Shown: one piece after another, positions 57,495 to 64,000 of the stretch | Layout of the letters: each line of letters begins with the position of its first letter | How positions within the stretch are numbered: position 1 is the stretch's first letter | NCBI RefSeq assembly: GCF_015477765.1 | Contig: NZ_JADLQQ010000004.1 | Location: 1 to 64,000 of the forward strand | Origin: Nocardia transvalensis | GTDB lineage: Bacteria > Actinomycetota > Actinomycetes > Mycobacteriales > Mycobacteriaceae | Direction of reading: 5' to 3' | DNA length: 64,000 nucleotides | Program-made: the position numbers and the translations under genes | The notes under the pieces: model-generated | Databases searched by the model: none | The model's input: the letters and a program-made list of their open reading frames with translations, nothing else | Told to the model about the DNA's origin: nothing

Positions 57495-58520
57495 TCAAGG
57501 TGTGTCAAGCGCCAACCGGATCGCCTGGCCGAGTGCCTTGGCAACCGGAGGTGGCGTTGCGTGTCCGATCTGCCGATACCGCCTTGTCTTACGGCCTTCG
57601 AACTGCCACTCGGTGGGGAAACCTTGGAGGATGGCCGTCTGAGGAACTGTCAGCTTCACCATGCCCTCTCGGCCGACGTCTGGATCCCAGTGAAAGTCGG
57701 CTGCCGGCACGTCATCGGCGAGGCTCGAGGCGTTGACACCCATGCGAGCCCACGCTCGCTTGGTGCCTGTGGGACCGAGATCGGCTCCGCCGCGATCCAT
57801 CGAACCACCTACGAGTGTTGGCGCGACCTCGTTTGCGCGCGTGGCCCATCTGTCGGCGCCCAGCCAGCCTCTTGACTTCATAGACTCACACAATGCTTCG
57901 CCTACAGTGATCCTCTGATCGGAGGTTATAGGCTGCGGAAGCTGAAACCTGGCTAGTTCGTGGCCCTTGAAAGCGACAAGAATGCCTAGCTTCCGATCTT
58001 GTGGCACACCGAAGTCCGCTGCATTGACGATGAACCACTTCGATTCGTAGCCGAGGTTGTCGAGTTCTTCCCTAATAAAGGTCCTAATCGGTCTATACGT
58101 GTCCTTTGTGACGATGTTGGCCACATTTTCGATGAGTAGCGCCCGCGGCTGCACTCCATGCACGAGCCAGGTAGTCACCTTAAGCAAATCGAGCTCGATA
58201 TCACTGCCTCGAGTGCGGCTCACAGCCGCCGATGCCTGCACCCGCGGTAGGCCCGCGGAGAGCAAGTCGACGTCCCAGGTCGTTCGATGCTCATCAGGAT
58301 CGAAATCATGCAGGTCAGCTTGTATGACCTTCCAGCCTGGACGGTTCCGGCGGAGAGTGTTGCAAGCTTCAGTAAGCTGCTCCACCAACAGAACTGGGTG
58401 GAAGCCTGCCTGCTCCAGTCCGAGTGCTAGCCCACCCCCGCCTGCGCAGACGTCTAACGACCGTAGCTTGGAACTGGAGTACGCCACGTTCTGAGATGTG
58501 CTACCTGCGGCCTTTGACAT
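57495..58520 (-). CDS. DNA cytosine-5 methyltransferase homologue lacking the catalytic cysteine
   Basis: 341 residues from ATG 58520 (GGGGAGTTGGA upstream). Motif I SLDVCAGGGGLALGLEQAGF, motif VI ALLIENVANIV (131-133), motif VIII-like DFGVPQDRKLGILVAF and motif X RQIGHATPPPVAKALG are all preserved. The motif IV loop reads LLSAGLPRVQASAAVSR (LPRVQ at 91-95), where active enzymes have PPCQ. The frame is continuous and I re-read the DNA there. So it probably binds SAM and DNA but cannot form the usual covalent intermediate. It starts the minus-strand operon with the PCQ-bearing enzyme 46 bases downstream, suggesting a regulatory or sequence-reading partner. Confidence 0.85.
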   Translation of the reverse strand: MSKAAGSTSQNVAYSSSKLRSLDVCAGGGGLALGLEQAGFHPVLLVEQLTEACNTLRRNRPGWKVIQADLHDFDPDEHRTTWDVDLLSAGLPRVQASAAVSRTRGSDIELDLLKVTTWLVHGVQPRALLIENVANIVTKDTYRPIRTFIREELDNLGYESKWFIVNAADFGVPQDRKLGILVAFKGHELARFQLPQPITSDQRITVGEALCESMKSRGWLGADRWATRANEVAPTLVGGSMDRGGADLGPTGTKRAWARMGVNASSLADDVPAADFHWDPDVGREGMVKLTVPQTAILQGFPTEWQFEGRKTRRYRQIGHATPPPVAKALGQAIRLALDTP

Positions 58521-59162
58521 TCCAACTCCCCGTGCCTATTCGCAACGGTAAGCATACATGTGGTCAGCGACCGCACGCGGAAACAGACTCCGGCGTGTTC
58601 GAGTGATGTCGAATCTGTCCGGAGCTGTGGATCCCACGGTGCAGTGTTCGGTGCGAGCAGTCGTAGTTGATCTTGAATCCAGGATCCGAGTGGGGAAGGA
58701 GAGAGGTTGGAGGAGCAGCTCTGAGGGGATACTTGGGTAAGCATCCAACGTAGCCAGCATCCGAGCGCCCTGCGCCGAAGCAATGATGATTCCTGACGAA
58801 TTGGCTTCCGTGCGGCGGAGCAGAGATGGGCGACGTATTCAGAATCACTGCGCGCTCTGCGATTCTGGATGCTCCGGTAATTTCATGCGCATGGATCGAC
58901 TCTCTTATTGCGGGCAGGTCGGCCTCAGTGAGGGATGCCATGAGGTGTGGCGCGAATGGGTTGAGAGTCGAACCTACTGAGCCCATGTCGCGCCTTCGAC
59001 GGATATTGTTCGCAAGCCGGATAAGTAGATGCCCACCGATGCGGTGGGTAGTCGTGGAGACCTCGCGCCGCGAGGGTTTCGGTGATGTCGCGTCCGTTCA
59101 GGTGTGGCCCAACAGCCGGTTTCCTGTCGAAAGGCGGCACGGTGAACGAGTGCGACTGCGCG
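58521..59162. other. Intergenic right border of the island with possible gene remnants
   Basis: About 640 bases without an intact gene. On the minus strand 58830-59100 encodes protein-like runs in shifting frames (GGHLLIRLANNIRRRRDMGS, LTEADLPAIRESIHAHEITG, GASRIAERAVILN), compatible with a decayed gene that I cannot name. TATGCT, 36-41 bases upstream of the methyltransferase ATG on the minus strand (about 58556-58561), could be its -10 box. Confidence 0.4.
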
Positions 59163-61238
59163 TCACCAGCCGGGTGCGCCGCCGAGGGGGATGTTGATGT
59201 AGCTGGGGGCCTGGGGATCGATGTCGAGGTGTTCGGGTTTCAGTTGGCTGCCGAAGAGCATGGGGCCCAAAGGTTCTCCCTTGGGGAAGTTGCTGGCGAA
59301 GACGTCTACCCGGAGGCGGTGGCCGGGGTGTAGCACCGCGTCGGTGGGGGTGATCTCGATGTCTAGGGCGGTGGGTTGGCCGGGGATGACCGGGAGGAGG
59401 TCCTCGAGGGTGAGGGAATGGAAGGGCTTGGTGTAGTCGCCGTTGGGGGAGCGGTCGCTGCGGGAGTCGTCTACTTTGCGTAGGGATGACACCAGTTGGC
59501 CGGTCGTCAGGACCGTCGACTTGCCGTCGGGGGCGACGTCGTTCACGGTGACCGTCCAGTAGCCGTCGGTGGCGTCGTGGACGGTGTTGAGGCGCACCGC
59601 GATCGGGCCGGAGATCGTGGTGGGTGCGGCCACCGGCGCGGAGGTGAAGGTCAGGCCCTCCCGCTCGTGGAAGCGCTCGTCCTCCCCGCAGCCGGGGATG
59701 GCGCCGGAGAATCCCATGGTGATCTGTGCGGAGTCGCGCGAGCAGACGCTGGCCAGCCCGGGGGCGACCGTCAGGCGGGCGGGCTGGTCCGGTGCGGCGG
59801 CGCTGAGGCTGCCGTCGTGCACGCTGTGTCCGCCGGTACCGCTCGGCGCTGCCGACAGATACAGGCGTCGGTGTTCGACTCCGGCGCGTGGAAACCGGTC
59901 GGTGGTCGTCCAGCCACTGCCCTGCTGCCACAGCGTCACTGGGCCGTAGGTGTCGATGCCGTTGTCGATTCCCTTGAGCCACTTGTCGAACCACGCGCGC
60001 TGCAGCACATCGATGCGCGGTGGTTCACCGTTCTGCCCGCGCATGTCGAATCCGCCCGTGCCGTGGTACCCGTCGCCCATCACGAGCTGCTTCCGGCCCG
60101 GCGGCAACGGAATCTTGTTGTAGATATCGGGTACCGAGCGGGCGAACAGGTCGTGCCAGCCGCCGATCACCATCGTCGGCGCGGTCACCTTGGTCGCATC
60201 CGCGTGCAGACCGGGCCGCAGTGGGCCGTCGGGCCGCACCAGGTCTCTCAGATAGGGCGTCAGGTCGTTCACCGATGAGAGGAGCAATCCCTGGATGCCC
60301 TCCCACACGAAGGTCATCGGGCTGGACAACCTGTCCGCCAGCCACTTCCAGTCGAATCTGCCCTGCACGATCGACATCAGGTCCGGCACCAGCTTCGGCA
60401 GGTTGATGGCCAGCACGAGCAGCGGGCCGATGAATCCGATGCCGACCGCGCCGCCCGGCGCTATCAGATCGCGCAACGTGTCGTCGCTGGGTTCCACGGG
60501 GAAGAACGCCTGCACGGCGCCGGGAAAGTTCTGCGCGGCCTGCAGCTGATTGATCGCCGAATAGGAGACACCGCTCATCCCGAGCGTGCCGTTCGACCAC
60601 GGCTGCCGGCGCACCCAGTCGAACACCTCACCGGTGTCCTGCTGCTCGCGGGGACCGAACAATTCGAATACGCCCTGGGAGAACCCGGTTCCGCGCACAT
60701 CGACCACGACCTGGGTGTATCCGCTGCGAATGAGGTTGGGGTCCACCGCAAAGGAGCGCACGATGCCGCCGCCCGCGAGACGGGTGACGTCGGTGATGCC
60801 GTCGAACGGCGTTCCGGTCAGGTCGAAACTGCGGAAGAACTTGATCAATGCATCGGAGAAGACGGGGATCGAGGTGCCCGTCATCGCGATCATCGAGATC
60901 AGCTTCGTATACGGAATGAGATTGACGATCGTCGGCGTGGGCGTGGCGATCGGGCCGTTCGCGTCGGCCGGACGATAGACGTTGGCCTTCAAGACCGTTC
61001 CGTCGCTCATCGTGATCGGTACGTCCCAGTCGATGTAGATGTTCGGATATTGCTGCGGGCCGTCCTCGGCTGCGGTCCACTGGGCCCCCAGCGCACCGCC
61101 GTCGGGGGTGGTCGCAGTCGCGGACGGTACGAGCAGGCCCGCGACAGTGAGAAGGACTGTCAGCGCCACAATTGCTCGCGACCGCATTCGACGGCGCCCG
61201 ACGGCTCCACTTCGTCCCGATGCTGTACCGCTCTTCAT
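59163..61238 (-). CDS. Secreted CocE/NonD-type alpha/beta hydrolase (S15 family)
   Basis: 691 residues from ATG 61238, chosen as the start of the export signal (GAVGRRRMRSRAIVALTVLL followed by TVAGLLVPSATA). The N-terminal X-Pro dipeptidyl-peptidase-like domain shows YIDWDVPITMSDGTVLKANV, YTQVVVDVRGTGFSQG and the nucleophile elbow TLGMSGVSYSAINQLQAAQN. A candidate acid/His region lies in GGWHDLFARSVPDIY and GDGYHGTGGFDMRG. The C-terminal jelly-roll (AARLTV-type ARLTVAPGLASVCSRDSAQI, PLGGAPGW end) completes the S15 architecture. Substrates range from esters to acylated compounds. The gene is divergent from an AraC-type regulator that may control it. Confidence 0.87.
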   Translation of the reverse strand: MKSGTASGRSGAVGRRRMRSRAIVALTVLLTVAGLLVPSATATTPDGGALGAQWTAAEDGPQQYPNIYIDWDVPITMSDGTVLKANVYRPADANGPIATPTPTIVNLIPYTKLISMIAMTGTSIPVFSDALIKFFRSFDLTGTPFDGITDVTRLAGGGIVRSFAVDPNLIRSGYTQVVVDVRGTGFSQGVFELFGPREQQDTGEVFDWVRRQPWSNGTLGMSGVSYSAINQLQAAQNFPGAVQAFFPVEPSDDTLRDLIAPGGAVGIGFIGPLLVLAINLPKLVPDLMSIVQGRFDWKWLADRLSSPMTFVWEGIQGLLLSSVNDLTPYLRDLVRPDGPLRPGLHADATKVTAPTMVIGGWHDLFARSVPDIYNKIPLPPGRKQLVMGDGYHGTGGFDMRGQNGEPPRIDVLQRAWFDKWLKGIDNGIDTYGPVTLWQQGSGWTTTDRFPRAGVEHRRLYLSAAPSGTGGHSVHDGSLSAAAPDQPARLTVAPGLASVCSRDSAQITMGFSGAIPGCGEDERFHEREGLTFTSAPVAAPTTISGPIAVRLNTVHDATDGYWTVTVNDVAPDGKSTVLTTGQLVSSLRKVDDSRSDRSPNGDYTKPFHSLTLEDLLPVIPGQPTALDIEITPTDAVLHPGHRLRVDVFASNFPKGEPLGPMLFGSQLKPEHLDIDPQAPSYINIPLGGAPGW

Positions 61239-61486
61239 CGAAAGGCCCCTTCCCGGGCCGCCTGGCCACCCGCGAAAGCCATTGTGCGGCAGGACGGCAC
61301 GGCCCACTACGACCCCCGGCACCGAGGCGCGAGCGTGACGCCCATCACCATTGTTACGAGCGATCATGGACCATACAGGAGCATAGGAATTCTCGCTAGT
61401 ACCAGCGCCTCATGGCCTCACACCCGGTGACCCACGCCCGACGTATTTCTCGAATTCCCTCGGCTTTTCGCTGTTAGCCTTTATCG

Positions 61487-62218
61487 ATGGGGTGCTTCGG
61501 CGAAATGACCATCCGCCCAGGGGTCTTGTCCTACCGCGGCGGGTTGTCGCCTGTTGGGATGCATGCACACCATTCGGTTCAGGTATTGGTTGCCCGCCGG
61601 GGTGAGTTCGTCTTGTCGGATTCGGCCGGAGCGGACGTCGTGTGCCTGGCGGCGGTGATACCCGCCGATGCCGCCCATGCGATGACCCAGGGCGTGGAGG
61701 AGGGCGAAATGGTCCACCTCGCACCCGAATCCGATGACGGCAGCGCGCTCAGCCGGTCCGTGGCACGGCCGGAATCCGCCGCGGCGTGGGTGGACGCGGG
61801 AGTCGCTCTCGCGGCTCGCCTCGGCGAAGACGAATGGTGGGCAGATGGATTGCCCTATGTAAGGTCGACCGTCAGGCCGAGGAGACACCCCGCCGTCACC
61901 GCGGCGGCACGCCTGCTGCCCGATCTTCTCGAGGCGGGTCCGGTTCGGTTGCGGGACGTGTCTTGCCAGGTCGGCCTGTCCGAAAGCAGGCTGGCCCATC
62001 TGTTCTCGGAAGAAATCGGACTACCCTTCCGGCCCTACGTGCGCTGGTTGCGGATGTGCCGAGCGGTCGACCTCATCGCTGCCGGGCACAGCCTCACCGA
62101 CGCCGCGCATGCGGCCGGGTTCTTCGATGCGGCCCACCTGACTCGCGTGAGCAACAAGACATTCGGCCTCTCCCCGGCAGCCCTGATCAGCGAAATGCAG
62201 TTCAAGCTCGATTCGTAG
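61487..62218 (+). CDS. AraC-family transcriptional regulator
   Basis: 243 residues from ATG 61487; ATG 61505 (MTIRPGVLSYRGG) is an equally good start with GGGGTG upstream. The N-terminal half is a cupin-like sensor (VGMHAHHSVQVLVARRGEFV, VVCLAAVIPADAAHAM). The C-terminal half is the double helix-turn-helix: VRLRDVSCQVGLSESRLAHL, FSEEIGLPFRPYVRWLRMCR, GHSLTDAAHAAGFFDAAHLT and RVSNKTFGLSPAAL. Effector unknown. It lies between the divergent secreted hydrolase and the peptide-transport lipoprotein, either of which may be its target. Confidence 0.9.
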   Translation: MGCFGEMTIRPGVLSYRGGLSPVGMHAHHSVQVLVARRGEFVLSDSAGADVVCLAAVIPADAAHAMTQGVEEGEMVHLAPESDDGSALSRSVARPESAAAWVDAGVALAARLGEDEWWADGLPYVRSTVRPRRHPAVTAAARLLPDLLEAGPVRLRDVSCQVGLSESRLAHLFSEEIGLPFRPYVRWLRMCRAVDLIAAGHSLTDAAHAAGFFDAAHLTRVSNKTFGLSPAALISEMQFKLDS

Positions 62219-62452
62219 CAGGTTTGTCCAATCAACCTCGGCCCCCTGGCCCGGACCATGAGGATGTCGGCGCGATCCCGTCGTCGGCAGCCGAACGGCC
62301 GAACCTGGTGTGGAGGGGGCATCAGGTGGCCGATCGGCAGACAGCTGGGTTGGGGGTGGCTACTGTCCGAGGGGATTCCGAGGCGGGCAGCCGGTGCGCT
62401 GGTGATCCCGGGGATGCCGCCGTCTCGGTCGGTCTCGACACGGGAGAGCGCA

Positions 62453-64000
62453 GTGAGATTCACGAGAATCGGTGCGGTGGTTGCGGCGGTGCTGATGGCC
62501 ACGAGCCTGGGGTTGACAGGGTGTTCCCCAGGGGACGGTGGTGGGGACGTCGTCAAGGTGAACGGGGGAGAACCGCAGAATCCGTTGGTACCCGGCAGTA
62601 TCAATGACAACCTCGGGGGTAGGGTCGTCGGCCGGTTGTTCGCCGGGTTGAAGTACTACGACGCCGACGGCAAGGCTTACAACGAGGTGGCCCAGTCGAT
62701 CGAGACGACCGACCGCCAGCACTACAGGATCACGCTCGAGCCGGACTGGAAGTTCACCGACGGCTCCACGGTGACGGCGAAGTCGTTCGTCGATGCCTGG
62801 AACTACCACGCGCTCAGTACGAATGGCCAGGTGCAGAACTGGGCGTTCGCGCCGATCGCCGGCTATGGCGAGGTGTCGGCGAAACCGCCTACCGCGCAGA
62901 CGTTGTCGGGTTTGAAGGCGATCGATGACCGTACCTTCACCGTCGACCTCGAGCACCCGTCGATCGACTTCGAACTGGCACTGGGCTATTCGGCGTTCTA
63001 TCCGCTACCCGAGGTCGCGTTCAAGGATATGAAGGCCTTCGGCAACAACCCGATCGGCAACGGCCCCTACAAGTTCGTGTCCTGGGACCACAACGTCAAG
63101 ATCGACCTCGAGCCGAACCCGGACTATCACGGTGGCCGCCCGGCCAAGAACAAGGGGCTGCGGTTCGTGATGTATCAGTCCTTCGACACCGCGTACGCGG
63201 ATCTGCAGGCCGGCAATCTCGATGCGCTCGATACGATCCCGGATGCGGCGCTGACCTCGTACCAGCAGGATCTCGGCGATCGCGCCATCACCAAGCCGAC
63301 CGCACAGAACCAGCACATCGGTATCCAGCCCACCGTGGCTCACTTCTCCGGGCCCGAGGGCGTGCTACGCCGAAAGGCACTGTCGCTGGCGATCAACCGG
63401 GAACAGATCTGCGACAACATCTTCCGCGGGACCAGGATTCCGGCACGCGACTTCACCGCGGCCACCCTGCCCGGGTTCGACCCGAATCTTCCGGGCTCAG
63501 AGGTGGCGCGGTACGACCCGGACGAGGCGAAAAGGCTGTGGGCCCAAGCCGATACGATCTCGCCGTGGTCGGGGCGCTTCGAGGTCGCCTACAACTCCGA
63601 CGGCGGGCACGAGGCGTGGGTCGATGCGGTGGTGAACTCGATCAAGAACACCCTCGGTATCGACGCGGTCGGTACGCCGTATCCCACATTCAGCAACTTC
63701 CGGGCGGCGATCACCTCGAAGACGATCGGGACGGCGTTCCGATACGGCTGGCAGGGCGACTATCCGTCGATGCTGCAGTTCCTCACCGCGAACTACTACA
63801 GCTCCGCGGGTACGAACAACACCACCTACAACAACCCGGAATTCGACCGCCTGATCGATGCGGCACAGGCCGCGCCCGCACCTGACCAGTCCTACAAGCT
63901 GATCGCTCAGGCACAAACCATCCTGTTCCGCGACATGGTCGACATCCCCCTCTTCGACTACGTCGCCACGGCCGGGCGCTCGACCGCCGTGAAGCAGGCA
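62453..64000 (+). CDS. Peptide ABC transporter substrate-binding lipoprotein (SBP_bac_5), partial
   Basis: 516 residues visible from GTG 62453; the frame is open to the window end. Lipoprotein signal TRIGAVVAAVLMATSLGLTG followed by Cys (lipobox LTGC). The mature part matches DppA/OppA-type binding proteins: VVKVNGGEPQNPLVPGSIND, LFAGLKYYDADGKAYNEVAQ, WKFTDGSTVTAKSFVDAWNY, GNNPIGNGPYKFVSWDHN, VLRRKALSLAINREQICDNI and TFSNFRAAITSKTIGTAF. It captures peptides or similar solutes outside the membrane. The permease and ATPase genes probably follow beyond the window. A 234-base gap separates it from the AraC gene. Confidence 0.9.
   Translation, partial: MRFTRIGAVVAAVLMATSLGLTGCSPGDGGGDVVKVNGGEPQNPLVPGSINDNLGGRVVGRLFAGLKYYDADGKAYNEVAQSIETTDRQHYRITLEPDWKFTDGSTVTAKSFVDAWNYHALSTNGQVQNWAFAPIAGYGEVSAKPPTAQTLSGLKAIDDRTFTVDLEHPSIDFELALGYSAFYPLPEVAFKDMKAFGNNPIGNGPYKFVSWDHNVKIDLEPNPDYHGGRPAKNKGLRFVMYQSFDTAYADLQAGNLDALDTIPDAALTSYQQDLGDRAITKPTAQNQHIGIQPTVAHFSGPEGVLRRKALSLAINREQICDNIFRGTRIPARDFTAATLPGFDPNLPGSEVARYDPDEAKRLWAQADTISPWSGRFEVAYNSDGGHEAWVDAVVNSIKNTLGIDAVGTPYPTFSNFRAAITSKTIGTAFRYGWQGDYPSMLQFLTANYYSSAGTNNTTYNNPEFDRLIDAAQAAPAPDQSYKLIAQAQTILFRDMVDIPLFDYVATAGRSTAVKQA

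Noticed and set aside
57495..58520. Missing catalytic cysteine explained by a frameshift
   Set aside because: The reading frame is continuous through LLSAGLPRVQASAAV with conserved sequence on both sides, so the change is a substitution or a subfamily trait.
51252..59162. The island as a prophage or integrative element
   Set aside because: No integrase, phage structural gene, transposase, tRNA or attachment repeat could be seen at either border.
59496..60278. Plus-strand frame opposite the secreted hydrolase
   Set aside because: Sequence is Gly/Arg/Val-rich without domains, while the minus strand encodes a coherent S15-family protein.

Overview
The window is high-GC actinobacterial chromosome. 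The gene order iscS-mnmA-metE-like-ligA-ACT gene-gatC-gatA-pfkA-gatB-lppZ-like-doxX-ilvD-cfp6-like-ilvB-ilvN-ilvC follows the Mycobacterium tuberculosis stretch from about Rv3025c to Rv3001c, with insertions. GTG starts, ATGA/GTGA stop-start overlaps, M4 protease, phospholipase A2 and F420-type PPOX proteins fit a member of the Nocardiaceae, most likely Nocardia. This assignment is an inference from gene content and synteny. No rRNA, tRNA or CRISPR array was seen.

Layout. 0-2.3 kb: a gene end, a DoxX protein, a decayed acetyltransferase and a hypothetical gene. 2.3-5.8 kb: the iscS-mnmA-metE-like operon. 5.8-12.9 kb: accessory genes (AAA ATPase, secreted M4 metalloprotease, cupin/MocR pair, nucleotidyltransferase, PPOX protein). 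13.0-18.4 kb: ligA, GNAT, ACT-domain gene and gatCA. 18.4-22.7 kb: a RES/Xre-type toxin-antitoxin pair, a SLATT-like membrane protein, a membrane alpha/beta hydrolase and a phospholipase A2. 22.9-38.9 kb is a signalling region: a two-component system with uppP inside its operon, two Ser/Thr kinases, pfkA, two paralogous lipoproteins with beta-lactamase-type motifs, and a second two-component system divergent from an FtsX-type ABC exporter. 39.1-49.7 kb: gatB, an LppZ-like lipoprotein, DoxX, ilvD, a PH-domain protein and ilvBNC, the last behind a leader-peptide attenuator. 49.8-51.3 kb: small secreted proteins and a PPOX protein. 59.2-64 kb: a secreted CocE-type hydrolase, an AraC regulator and a peptide-transport lipoprotein that runs off the end.

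The most unusual segment is 51.5-58.6 kb, a lower-GC island (one sampled line is 43% G+C against 67% in ilvC). It carries a three-gene overlapping operon: an XRE-HTH protein fused to a GHKL-type ATPase, then two proteins of unknown function. This converges on two DNA cytosine-5 methyltransferase-family genes. One keeps the catalytic PCQ motif. The other is otherwise well preserved but has LPRVQ there and so lacks the catalytic cysteine. A divergent DUF3800-like gene and a promoter embedded in GTCAA/TTGAC inverted repeats sit at the left edge. I read it as a candidate, probably uncharacterised, methylation-linked defence system.

A second notable signal is a family of three interspersed repeats directly in front of ligA, gatB and a doxX gene. 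Each holds a 26-27 codon mini-ORF whose stop overlaps the start of the downstream gene, like mycobacterial MIRUs.
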